Of a stretch of DNA of 64,000 nucleotides, positions 41,036 through 49,012 are shown one piece after another. How positions within the stretch are numbered: position 1 is the stretch's first letter; each line of letters opens with the position of its first letter. Origin of the DNA: Arsenophonus sp. aPb. GTDB lineage: Bacteria; Pseudomonadota; Gammaproteobacteria; Enterobacterales; Enterobacteriaceae. Both the position numbers and the translations under genes were made by a program. The notes beneath the pieces were generated by a model, which was not told the DNA's origin, did no database searches, and saw only the letters and a list, made by a program, of their open reading frames with translations. Location: positions 1 to 64,000 of the forward strand of contig NZ_CP123499.1 of assembly GCF_029873475.1 (NCBI RefSeq), given 5' to 3'.

Positions 41036-41706
41036 TAAATTGCCTCAGCTAACTTTTTACGCATAGCATCAATGACAGTTTTGTAATCTGGTTGATTAAA
41101 AATGGCAGAACCTGCGACAAAAGTGTCAGCTCCTGCATTTGCAACATTAATAATATTATTAACATTGACTCCGCCATCAACTTCTAGGCGAATATTATAA
41201 CCATTACTATCAATCATTTTACGAACTTGACGCAATTTATTTAGGGTTTGTGGAATAAAAGATTGCCCACCAAAACCAGGATTTACCGACATAATTAGGA
41301 TCATATCTAATTTATCTATCACGTAATCTAAAAAATTTAATGGTGTAGCAGGATTAAAAGCTAAACCAGCTTTACATCCGTTATCTTTAATTAATTGTAA
41401 CGTGCGATCAATATGCTCACTTGCTTCAGCGTGAAAGGTAATATAGGTTGCACCAGCTTTAGCAAAGTCAGGAATTATTCGATCTACAGGTTTTACCATC
41501 AAATGCACATCAATGGGAGCCTTAATACCATAATCTCGCAATGCTTTACATACCATTGGGCCGAAAGTTAAATTTGGGACATAATGGTTATCCATAACGT
41601 CAAAATGGACAATATCAGCTCCAGCTTTAATTACTTTCTCAGTATCTTCACCTAAACATGCAAAATTTGCGGATAAAATAGAGGGGGCAATCAGAAAATC
41701 TTTCAT
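41035..41706 (-). CDS. rpe: Ribulose-phosphate 3-epimerase
   Basis: Interconverts ribulose-5-phosphate and xylulose-5-phosphate in the pentose phosphate pathway. TIM-barrel protein of 223 residues with APSILSANFACLGED, HFDVMDNHYVPNLTFGP, DVHLMVKPVD, MSVNPGFGGQSFIPQ and EVDGGVNVNNI; the metal and catalytic aspartates in DVMD and VDGG are present. It lies 2 bp after dam and overlaps gph. Confidence 0.97.
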   Translation of the reverse strand: MKDFLIAPSILSANFACLGEDTEKVIKAGADIVHFDVMDNHYVPNLTFGPMVCKALRDYGIKAPIDVHLMVKPVDRIIPDFAKAGATYITFHAEASEHIDRTLQLIKDNGCKAGLAFNPATPLNFLDYVIDKLDMILIMSVNPGFGGQSFIPQTLNKLRQVRKMIDSNGYNIRLEVDGGVNVNNIINVANAGADTFVAGSAIFNQPDYKTVIDAMRKKLAEAI

Positions 41707-41708
41707 TA

Positions 41709-42566
41709 TTATCTCCGATTTGTTTTTTTACCTTTTGCGTTTTTTTTATAAGTAGGATTATAGAATGCCAAAAGTTCGTCGACTTTTCTACGAGCAAGGC
41801 TGTTACGACTAATTGTTCTACGTACTTTAACAACATTTAGCTTGGCGTGATGATACCATTCTCTAGTTGCTGGTGTATCATGATTTGATATTAATACTGG
41901 TATTCCGCGTGTTGATGATAAGTGATAAGCGATCTGAGCTAGATTATATTGTTCTTTGTTGCCAAAACTATTTGTATGATATGCGGTAAAATTAGCCGTA
42001 TCTGAAAGAGGTGTATAGGGTGGATCGCAGTAAACAACAGCACTTTTGTTTACTGATAGCAATGTTTCTTGATAGGTTTGGCAGACAAAAATAGCTTTTT
42101 GCGCTTTTTCAGCAAACCAATAGAGTTCATCTTCGGGAAAATACGGTTTTTTATAACGCCCAAATGGAACGTTAAATTCCCCTTTCGAATTATAGCGACA
42201 AAGACCATTGTAGCAATGACGATTAAGATATAAAAATAGTTCACTACGACGCAGAGAATTATTACATAGGTTAAACTCAGTTCGTAAACGGTAGTATTGC
42301 TCTGGTGTATTAAATTCAGGGTTAAAAAGCTTACGTGAATGCTGTACAAATGTATCAGCATGATATTTTACAGTATTATATAAATTGATAAGATCATTAT
42401 TAATGTCAGCTAGGATGTAAGCATTATAGTTGGTATTCAAAAATACTGAACCTGCCCCGACAAATGGCTCTACCAGACAATCACCTTCTGGTAGATATTT
42501 TTTAATTTCTTCTACCAGAAGATATTTACCGCCAGCCCATTTTAAAAAAGCGCGTTTTTTCTTCAT
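41709..42566 (-). CDS. dam: DNA adenine methylase Dam
   Basis: Methylates adenine in GATC, guiding mismatch repair strand choice and SeqA control of oriC. The 285 residues (E. coli 278) have FLKWAGGKYLLVEEI and VEPFVGAGSVFLN (SAM binding), the catalytic DPPY in YCDPPYTPLS, and the DNA-contact region NRHCYNGLCRYNSKGEFN. The C-terminus is a lysine-rich tail (KNAKGKKTNRR) longer than in E. coli. The GATC-rich oriC in this window is its expected substrate. Confidence 0.97.
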   Translation of the reverse strand: MKKKRAFLKWAGGKYLLVEEIKKYLPEGDCLVEPFVGAGSVFLNTNYNAYILADINNDLINLYNTVKYHADTFVQHSRKLFNPEFNTPEQYYRLRTEFNLCNNSLRRSELFLYLNRHCYNGLCRYNSKGEFNVPFGRYKKPYFPEDELYWFAEKAQKAIFVCQTYQETLLSVNKSAVVYCDPPYTPLSDTANFTAYHTNSFGNKEQYNLAQIAYHLSSTRGIPVLISNHDTPATREWYHHAKLNVVKVRRTISRNSLARRKVDELLAFYNPTYKKNAKGKKTNRR

Positions 42567-42645
42567 GCCGCCAAATTTTATCTAAATGTTCCAGAGTTTT
42601 TGGTATATCTCTGTTTAGGACAGCATATTTGCGCCTAATGATTCT

Positions 42646-43518
42646 TTATTTTTGATCTTGCTTCACTTGCTGAAATTTTCTAACCCAGGGTTTTTTTTCC
42701 TGGACAGAAGTGGGCAAAGTTGAAATTGCATTTTTTGCTTCACTGATTGAGCGGTAATTACCATGGATAAGAACATACCATGGTTGTCCATTACGTACGG
42801 TCTTATAGATTTTATAATTAGTTAAGCGATTTTTTTTAGCAAATGCTTCTAGGGAGTCAGAACGGCTTGCGCTACTTAATTGTAGGGTGTAATTACTCGC
42901 TGGGGACGATAATAAATCACTACTATGGTTCGTATTTGTTCGAACTATGGGTTTTGTTTTTGTTTCGGGATTAGTTTTAATTGGTTCCACGATCTTAGGG
43001 GGGGTAGTCGAGGGAAGTATTGTTGCAGAAGGTGTTGATACTGGATTTTCAACCAGTTGTTGCTTTGTAGTCGGCAATGTTTGGCCCTGCCGTAAAGCAT
43101 CAACAACGTCACCAGGAATTTCAATACGTTTACCTTGCCCTTGATTGGCTGGAGGCAAGGATCCTTCAGTCGGTGTATCACTAATTGAAGGCATGGTTAC
43201 GTTTTGTGGTTGGCTTTGTTCTTGCGATAAAGGAGACTCATTTGACAGTGATGTTGATTTTGAAATATCGATGTTACGTTCAGTATTTGTTATAGAGGCA
43301 TGTTCTTTCTCATGATCAGTTGGTGCTTTGAGTGCTGAGCTAATCGCGATAATGAGTAATAATAGAACCAAAACAGCGATACCTATCATGACATGTTGCC
43401 GAGAGGCTAGGTGGTGTTTAGATCCTTGCTGACGTGAACGTAATACAGGCCTATCTGAAGTATCTGGCCGGAAGTTACTCTGATCTTGAGGATCTCTTTC
43501 TGGTTTAAACTCGTCCAT
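42646..43518 (-). CDS. damX: Cell division protein DamX (SPOR domain)
   Basis: Inner-membrane division protein whose SPOR domain binds denuded septal peptidoglycan. The ATG at 43518 follows GGGAGGGG and gives 290 residues starting MDEFKPERD, as in E. coli; the frame extends to 43548 without support. There is one transmembrane helix at about 43-62 (MIGIAVLVLLLLIIAISSAL), then a Ser/Thr/Pro/Gln-rich periplasmic linker and a C-terminal SPOR domain (NYTLQLSSASRSDSLEAFA; GQPWYVLIHGNYRSI). It is about 140 residues shorter than E. coli DamX, the loss being in the cytoplasmic segment and the linker. Confidence 0.93.
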   Translation of the reverse strand: MDEFKPERDPQDQSNFRPDTSDRPVLRSRQQGSKHHLASRQHVMIGIAVLVLLLLIIAISSALKAPTDHEKEHASITNTERNIDISKSTSLSNESPLSQEQSQPQNVTMPSISDTPTEGSLPPANQGQGKRIEIPGDVVDALRQGQTLPTTKQQLVENPVSTPSATILPSTTPPKIVEPIKTNPETKTKPIVRTNTNHSSDLLSSPASNYTLQLSSASRSDSLEAFAKKNRLTNYKIYKTVRNGQPWYVLIHGNYRSISEAKNAISTLPTSVQEKKPWVRKFQQVKQDQK

Positions 43519-43643
43519 TTCCCCTCCCTTTAAGGTGAATGACCTCATATCATGGATAAAGATGATTTTTAATACAGTTTAATTCTAAAATACGGATATT
43601 TATTATAGTGTCACTATGGCTATCTTGCTATCTCAATCACGGT

Positions 43644-44738
43644 TTAATCTGTATGTAGGCATTGTTTAATTGCTTTTAAAACAACCTCATGGCTTATATT
43701 ATTGTATAACTGTGCATTGCCAATAGATTTAGGTAGTACCAGATTAAGTTGATTATTAACTATTTTTTTATCTCTCATCATGTGGGGTAAATAAGCTTCA
43801 GCAGCCATTTTTGCTGGTCCTTGGGTAGGGAGATTTGCTTGCTTCAGTAAATTTAGAATGCGATGAGTATTATTATTATCAAATTGGCCAATTAACTCTG
43901 CAGTTTTTGCAGCCATCACAATACCTACAGCAACTGCCTCACCATGTAGCCAGGAACCATAGCCTAATTCTGTTTCAATCGCATGACCAAAGGTATGTCC
44001 TAAGTTCAATAATGCACGTTGTCCATTGGTTTCTTTTTCATCTAAAGCAATGATTTTTGCTTTCAATTCACAACAATGTCGGATGCAATAACATATTGTT
44101 TTTTCGTCAAATTCAAATAGTTTGCTAATGTTTTTTTCTAACCAACAAAAGAAATCATAATCTAGAATAATGCCATATTTAATAATTTCTGCTAAGCCAG
44201 AAGAGAATTGACGTACAGGTAATGTTTTTAGACTATCTAAATCAATAATAACCGATATTGGTTGATAGAAAGCACCAATCATATTTTTACCTAACGGATG
44301 ATTGACAGCTGTTTTTCCTCCAACAGATGAGTCAATTTGAGATAGAAGTGAGGTTGGTGCTTGGATAAAACGAACGCCTCTTTGGTAGCAGGCGGCAGCA
44401 AATCCTGTCAAGTCACCAATAACTCCGCCCCCAAGGGCAATAAGTGTGGTACTTCGAGGATGATTTTTTTCCAATAAAGCAGTGAAGATCGTATCAAGAA
44501 TAGCTAATGTTTTGTATTGTTCTCCATCAGGTAGAATGATCTCATCAACGTTGACGCCCATTTTTGTAAGAGTAGATTTTACTCTTCTAGAATAAAGGGT
44601 ATGTAGCGTTTTGTTCGTTACAATCATCGCGTATTCGCCACTTTTAAGCGGCAAAAATGCGTCAGGTGAGTTAAGTAAACCAAAGGCAATGCTAATAGGG
44701 TAACTCCGTTCACCAAGTGTAACTGTCAATTTTTCCAT
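43644..44738 (-). CDS. aroB: 3-dehydroquinate synthase
   Basis: Second step of the shikimate pathway, converting DAHP to 3-dehydroquinate with catalytic NAD and Zn. The 364 residues (E. coli 362) include LPDGEQYKTL, ALGGGVIGDLTGFAAACYQRG (NAD site; the motif GGGVIGDLTGF), GGKTAVNHPLGKNMIGAF and the zinc ligands in LLNLGHTFGHAIE and WLHGEAVAVG. It lies 55 bp after aroK. Confidence 0.97.
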   Translation of the reverse strand: MEKLTVTLGERSYPISIAFGLLNSPDAFLPLKSGEYAMIVTNKTLHTLYSRRVKSTLTKMGVNVDEIILPDGEQYKTLAILDTIFTALLEKNHPRSTTLIALGGGVIGDLTGFAAACYQRGVRFIQAPTSLLSQIDSSVGGKTAVNHPLGKNMIGAFYQPISVIIDLDSLKTLPVRQFSSGLAEIIKYGIILDYDFFCWLEKNISKLFEFDEKTICYCIRHCCELKAKIIALDEKETNGQRALLNLGHTFGHAIETELGYGSWLHGEAVAVGIVMAAKTAELIGQFDNNNTHRILNLLKQANLPTQGPAKMAAEAYLPHMMRDKKIVNNQLNLVLPKSIGNAQLYNNISHEVVLKAIKQCLHTD

Positions 44739-44793
44739 ATTGATTTTACCTTTATGGCATGGTCAATCAGTCATTCATATTGATTTATTGAAG

Positions 44794-45315
44794 TTAAATA
44801 TTTTCCAATAATCCAATGATTTGGTTAGCCACTACTTTTGCACTTTGATCGTCGGTATGAATAGTAATGTCTGCGATTTCTTCATAAAGCGGATTACGTT
44901 CATGAGCGAGTTTTTCTAAAACTTCACGAGCAGGCTGATCTACTTGCAATAAAGGTCTTTTTTTATCGCGTTGAGTTCGTGCCATTTGTTTTTCAATCGT
45001 TGTTTCAAGATAAACGACTACTCCACGAGCAGACAGACGGTTGCGTGTTTCTTTTGATTTTACCGATCCTCCTCCTGTTGCTAGGACAATTCCCTGTTTT
45101 TCTGTAAGCTCATTGATAATTTTTTCTTCACGTTCCCGAAAACCTTCTTCGCCTTCCAAATCAAATACCCAACTCACATCAGCACCTGTACGTCGTTCAA
45201 TTTCTTGATCGGAATCAAAAAACTCCATACTAAGTTGCTGCGCTAGCTGGCGACCAATAGTACTTTTTCCGGCGCCCATAGGCCCAACCAGAAAGATATT
45301 ACGTTTCTCTGCCAT
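44794..45315 (-). CDS. aroK: Shikimate kinase I
   Basis: Phosphorylates shikimate in aromatic amino acid synthesis. The 173 residues equal E. coli AroK, with P-loop GPMGAGKSTIG at about 11-21, the shikimate-binding segment FFDSDQEIERRTG, the GGGSV loop and the lid RDKKRPLLQV. It heads the aroK-aroB-damX-dam-rpe-gph-trpS cluster; upstream lies a 622-bp non-coding gap, so the promoter is probably there. Confidence 0.97.
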   Translation of the reverse strand: MAEKRNIFLVGPMGAGKSTIGRQLAQQLSMEFFDSDQEIERRTGADVSWVFDLEGEEGFREREEKIINELTEKQGIVLATGGGSVKSKETRNRLSARGVVVYLETTIEKQMARTQRDKKRPLLQVDQPAREVLEKLAHERNPLYEEIADITIHTDDQSAKVVANQIIGLLENI

Positions 45316-45937
45316 GTTTTTGGTATTACTAAGATTATTCGTTAATGATAACCCGCCCCGCCAATCAAATTAGCAACGGGACCTATAATTGAAACCTCAT
45401 GAGTATTGACATCTTTTCTTGCATATAAAAGCAAAAAAATCCCAAATACATTCAGTTTTTTCTGAATTATATCGGAAGGGCCTGTTTTTGGAACATAATT
45501 GATAGCAGTATTTCTTCACAGGTTTAAAATCCCAAATGTCGCGTAATACGTAATATACAGTATTACGAAGCTCAAGTATTCGTCTTTAAGTTTGTTTGCG
45601 CACTAAGTTTAACATCAATCAATTTGAAAACCACGCCGATATCTATACGGAATGCGTATTATTTGCTGCCAATTATGAATGATATTAAATTGGATATAAA
45701 AATTATCGCAATAGATTAGCTAAAAATGCAACTCTAATCGAACATATAAAGGTTTTATCATCGAGTGTACGCATTTAAATTGTTTATTTCGCTAAATAAC
45801 TAACCTTGTAAGCTAAATCTTTCTTATCGTCAAATTTATAATCCATTATTCACAATAATCGGATGATTTTTGCTCTTTTTAGTGCTGTTTAGTATGAAGT
45901 TATATTATAAAAAATAATTATTGCTTACTATATTTTA
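45316..45937. other. 622-bp non-coding region upstream of aroK
   Basis: No reading frame with recognisable content is present in either strand. The region holds the aroK promoter and the hofQ 3' end. A perfect 8-bp inverted repeat, CGTAATAC at 45542-45549 and GTATTACG at 45560-45567, stands out. The length is unusual for this compact window and could be a decayed gene or a regulatory leader, but I cannot show either. Confidence 0.5.
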
Positions 45938-46981
45938 TTAAATATTAATTAATTTAGGTGTTATAAATATGACTAATTCTCTATGGTAAGTTTGTTTTCC
46001 ATTTTTGGTGAATAACTGGCCAAATAAGGGAATGTCTGCTAGGTAAGGAATTTTTTGTTGTTGATTGTTTTTTTTCTGTTGAAAAATTCCACCTAGAATA
46101 AGTGTTTCTCCATGATTAATCGTAACTTGTGTTGATATTTCTTGTTTATTGATTGCAATATGTTGGTAAGTATTTGCTAGCAAACTAGTATTGGGGGTAT
46201 TTTGACTAATTTTTAGCGATAGACGAACTTTACCTCCTCGCAAAATGGTAGGCGTGACTTCCATGCCTAATATTGCTTCTTTAAATTTTATCTGACTTCT
46301 ATTGTTACTTTGAATGACATAAGGAATTTCAGTGCCTTGTTTAATGCTGGCAGATTGGTTATGAGAGGCCATTAATCTGGGGCTAGCAATGATAGATAGC
46401 TGATTTTCTTGTTCTAAAGCACTTAATTCCAGTGACAATAAGTGACTTTTAATTTTGGCAATATTAAAAGCGATATGCGGAATTGAAGATGGTGCTGGTT
46501 GATGAATATTTAGCCGGCTGATCCCGACGTGGTTCATTTTATCGGTACTGAGTTCCCAAAATATACCTAGTTCATATAAAGCCTCTCGACTTGTATTAAT
46601 AATATAGGCTGTGATTTGTACTTGTTGTTGCGGTATATCAATTTTTTTTAACCAGGATTGAAGACGTTCAATGTGTCTCTGAGTATCTTCAAAAATTAAG
46701 TTATTGGTTTGTTTATCGGCAAAAACTTTTCCTTTTTTTGAAAGTAAGGGTGGATTATTTTGTGAAAGTTGAGATGCTAGTAATTCTGCTTCGGCATATT
46801 GCAGGGGATAACTTAGATAATGTATATCACTCTTTTCTTCAGGTATTGGTAGTGTATGAGTAACATTTTTTTCAATAATTTCTTCTCTTTTTGGCGGCGT
46901 AAATGGTTCTCTGGCGGCTATAGCGTTAACACTAAATAATGTTATTAATACTAGAATTAATATTAAATTAAGTAAATTCAT
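45938..46981 (-). CDS. hofQ: HofQ secretin, shortened, with HofP-like N-terminus
   Basis: Outer-membrane secretin of the Hof (PilM-Q-like) system that in E. coli serves use of DNA as nutrient. The 347 residues (E. coli HofQ 412) have a signal peptide (1-22), then REPFTPP at 24-30, a motif typical of HofP/PilP rather than HofQ. From about residue 54 the HofQ N1 domain (YPLQYAEAELLASQLS) and a complete secretin domain follow (NQLSIIASPRLMASHNQSAS, LGMEVTPTILRGGKVRL, ETLILGGIFQQ, RELVIFITPKLI). The N-terminal STN/N0 domain of HofQ is missing, and there is no separate hofP. The simplest reading is an in-frame deletion fusing the start of hofP to hofQ. The start codon overlaps the hofO stop (TAATG). 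Confidence 0.82.
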   Translation of the reverse strand: MNLLNLILILVLITLFSVNAIAAREPFTPPKREEIIEKNVTHTLPIPEEKSDIHYLSYPLQYAEAELLASQLSQNNPPLLSKKGKVFADKQTNNLIFEDTQRHIERLQSWLKKIDIPQQQVQITAYIINTSREALYELGIFWELSTDKMNHVGISRLNIHQPAPSSIPHIAFNIAKIKSHLLSLELSALEQENQLSIIASPRLMASHNQSASIKQGTEIPYVIQSNNRSQIKFKEAILGMEVTPTILRGGKVRLSLKISQNTPNTSLLANTYQHIAINKQEISTQVTINHGETLILGGIFQQKKNNQQQKIPYLADIPLFGQLFTKNGKQTYHRELVIFITPKLINI

Positions 46982-47523
46982 TATGTTAGGCTTTTTGTTA
47001 GGGATGAAAGAATGAACTCACAATATAAATTATTTTTCTTTGGGGTTATTTTTAGCTGATGAATAAGAAGTAGTGGATGTGTTTTTTGTAAGCTTTCGAT
47101 AAAAGCGATTAATTGATAGTAGCTTGCTAAAATTGTGAAATAGTAATCTACACGATTATTTTGGTTTTGTTGTTGCCAATGAATGAGTTTTTCACCTGAA
47201 GTCGGTAGCGGAAATTTGAATTGCGCAGAAACCAGAGGATCAGTCTGTATTGAAGTAAGTAAGTCTTTTATTTGTTGTTTTTTTTTGTTTATCAGAGTTT
47301 TTAATTTGCTTTTTGTTATGTTTTGTATGAGTTGTGTTTTTAATATATTGATATGCTGTCTGTTGTTTTTCCGTTGTTGATTCAATTCATCAATAATGAA
47401 AGAATTTTTTGACCAATAAAAAATAAAGAAAAAGAGAAAAATTAAAAAAAGCGTTAACCATTGTGGGATAAGTTGTTTCCATAATGGCCTATAAAACCAT
47501 TCATATACTTTATTTTTTATCAT
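46981..47523 (-). CDS. hofO: HofO, PilO-like inner-membrane protein
   Basis: Predicted inner-membrane component of the DNA-utilisation apparatus, analogous to PilO. From the ATG at 47523 (GGAG upstream) the product is 180 residues with one transmembrane helix at about 22-38 (WLTLFLIFLFFFIFYW) and a following lysine/glutamine-rich coiled-coil-like stretch, then a small C-terminal domain. Sequence identity to E. coli HofO is low; identification rests on position between hofN and hofQ, topology and size. It overlaps the end of hofN by 14 bp. Confidence 0.75.
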   Translation of the reverse strand: MIKNKVYEWFYRPLWKQLIPQWLTLFLIFLFFFIFYWSKNSFIIDELNQQRKNNRQHINILKTQLIQNITKSKLKTLINKKKQQIKDLLTSIQTDPLVSAQFKFPLPTSGEKLIHWQQQNQNNRVDYYFTILASYYQLIAFIESLQKTHPLLLIHQLKITPKKNNLYCEFILSSLTKSLT

Positions 47524-48067
47524 GTTGTTTCTCCGTACGTAGCCACTTTGCATTTAATGTAGTTTTTTGAATATTTTGTGAGGTTAGTTGTATTGTTTGT
47601 AATTGGATTTGAGTTACTAACTTTTGCTCGCTTAATTGGCGCATGAACTGTAAAATTTCATGATAATCATGGCTATTTGCTTTAATTATTAATTCATCTC
47701 TTTGGCTTGAAAGCGCTTCTAACCAACTACCTGTTGGCAGAATATTCGGAATTTGTTGTAGTAAATAAAGCTGTTGTTTGTTGTGGTTAGCGATTTGAAT
47801 TAACGTATTAAATTTTTCAGTCAATTGATTAAGTTGCTGTCGCTGTTGCTCAATGTTAACAAGCTGTTGTTCAATGGCAGCAATTTCTATATTTTCATTA
47901 TCAAGTAAATATTGTTGATGAAGGTATTGCTGTTTATGCCTATCAATTATAAAAAACAGAATTAATATCAAACTTGAAATTTGTATAAAAAAGAGAGATA
48001 ACCATACATAATAGCGTTGTTTAAGGCGTTTTTTCTGCCATGGCAGAAAATTAACTTGATACATCAT
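47510..48067 (-). CDS. hofN: HofN, PilN-like inner-membrane protein
   Basis: The 185 residues start MMYQVNFLPWQKKRLKQRYY, with the NFLPW motif characteristic of PilN/HofN, a transmembrane helix at about 22-41 and a periplasmic glutamine-rich coiled coil. It overlaps hofM by 4 bp (ATGA) and hofO by 14 bp. In PilN the N-terminal motif binds PilM; the same pairing with HofM is expected here. Confidence 0.82.
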   Translation of the reverse strand: MMYQVNFLPWQKKRLKQRYYVWLSLFFIQISSLILILFFIIDRHKQQYLHQQYLLDNENIEIAAIEQQLVNIEQQRQQLNQLTEKFNTLIQIANHNKQQLYLLQQIPNILPTGSWLEALSSQRDELIIKANSHDYHEILQFMRQLSEQKLVTQIQLQTIQLTSQNIQKTTLNAKWLRTEKQHDKK

Positions 48068-48897
48068 TTATCTCCCTCGCGAAGTGCTAAACCTGCAGCA
48101 ATCGCAAAATTATGAAAATCTTTTGGTAACTTGATAGAGTAATATTGAAAAGAATCTAACAGAGACCAAGTAGAAAAATGATGATGCTTTATATCGTTAC
48201 CGAGGTAAAAAATAGTTTTAGGTTGTTGTTGAATTTCTTTAGGTAGTAATGATACCAGTTTTTCTATAGAGTCTACTTCAGTTATCTCAAGTGGTTGATA
48301 GTGTATTGATTGATATAAAGGACCAGCACATATCCACTCTTGTTGTCGCCGATAAATAAGCCAGGTGTTATCAGGAATAGAGGCTTTATGTGCTAAGTAA
48401 CGAAGTGCATTAGGAGATATATCGATGACAGAAAGTGAAAAACCTACTTCATGTAATAATTCAGACCAAAAAACAATATCACTACGTCTAGTAGCACAAA
48501 GATATATTTGCTTTTGATAAATACGATAATCCAAAATAAGTTCACGGATGTCCATAGGAAATAGTGTTTCAGCTTTACTGTGGACGAGCCACCCAAGTTC
48601 TGGTTCAGTTAGTGTTATTTTTTCGGGTAAAAGAAAGTGAGATTTTAGGATTTGTAATGTGGATAAAGAGAATCTTGCATCACAATTATTAGGTAGTTTT
48701 TTGCACCATTGTTGCAGGATATTTTTTAACGTGGTTATACGAATATTTTGGGTTTCAGTATCTTGGGTTTTAGTGATTGGTAAAGAATGTTGCCAACATT
48801 CGCGAAGTTGCCAGCCATGTCTGTGTTGAGTAGCCGCCACAAGTTGAATTTTATTATGATGTATATCAAGGCCAATCTGCCATTTTTGTAAAAACAT
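48064..48897 (-). CDS. hofM: HofM, PilM-like cytoplasmic protein
   Basis: Actin-fold protein of the Hof system, required in E. coli for growth on DNA. The ATG at 48897 gives 277 residues starting MFLQKWQIGLDIHHNKIQL, which lines up with E. coli HofM (KIWQIGLHL); upstream in-frame starts back to 48954 add unconserved residues. The C-terminus NFAIAAGLALREGDK matches the family end (FAIALGLAL). First gene of hofMNO(P)Q, divergent from mrcA as in E. coli. Confidence 0.82.
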   Translation of the reverse strand: MFLQKWQIGLDIHHNKIQLVAATQHRHGWQLRECWQHSLPITKTQDTETQNIRITTLKNILQQWCKKLPNNCDARFSLSTLQILKSHFLLPEKITLTEPELGWLVHSKAETLFPMDIRELILDYRIYQKQIYLCATRRSDIVFWSELLHEVGFSLSVIDISPNALRYLAHKASIPDNTWLIYRRQQEWICAGPLYQSIHYQPLEITEVDSIEKLVSLLPKEIQQQPKTIFYLGNDIKHHHFSTWSLLDSFQYYSIKLPKDFHNFAIAAGLALREGDK

Positions 48898-49012
48898 AGA
48901 CGATTTCCCTATTGTTAATGTATAAAATTCCATATTCAAGGTAATTTCAAACATTTATACTAAGTATTCATTGTTTATAAACCACCCAATAAATTGTAAA
49001 TGGGAATTTCAG

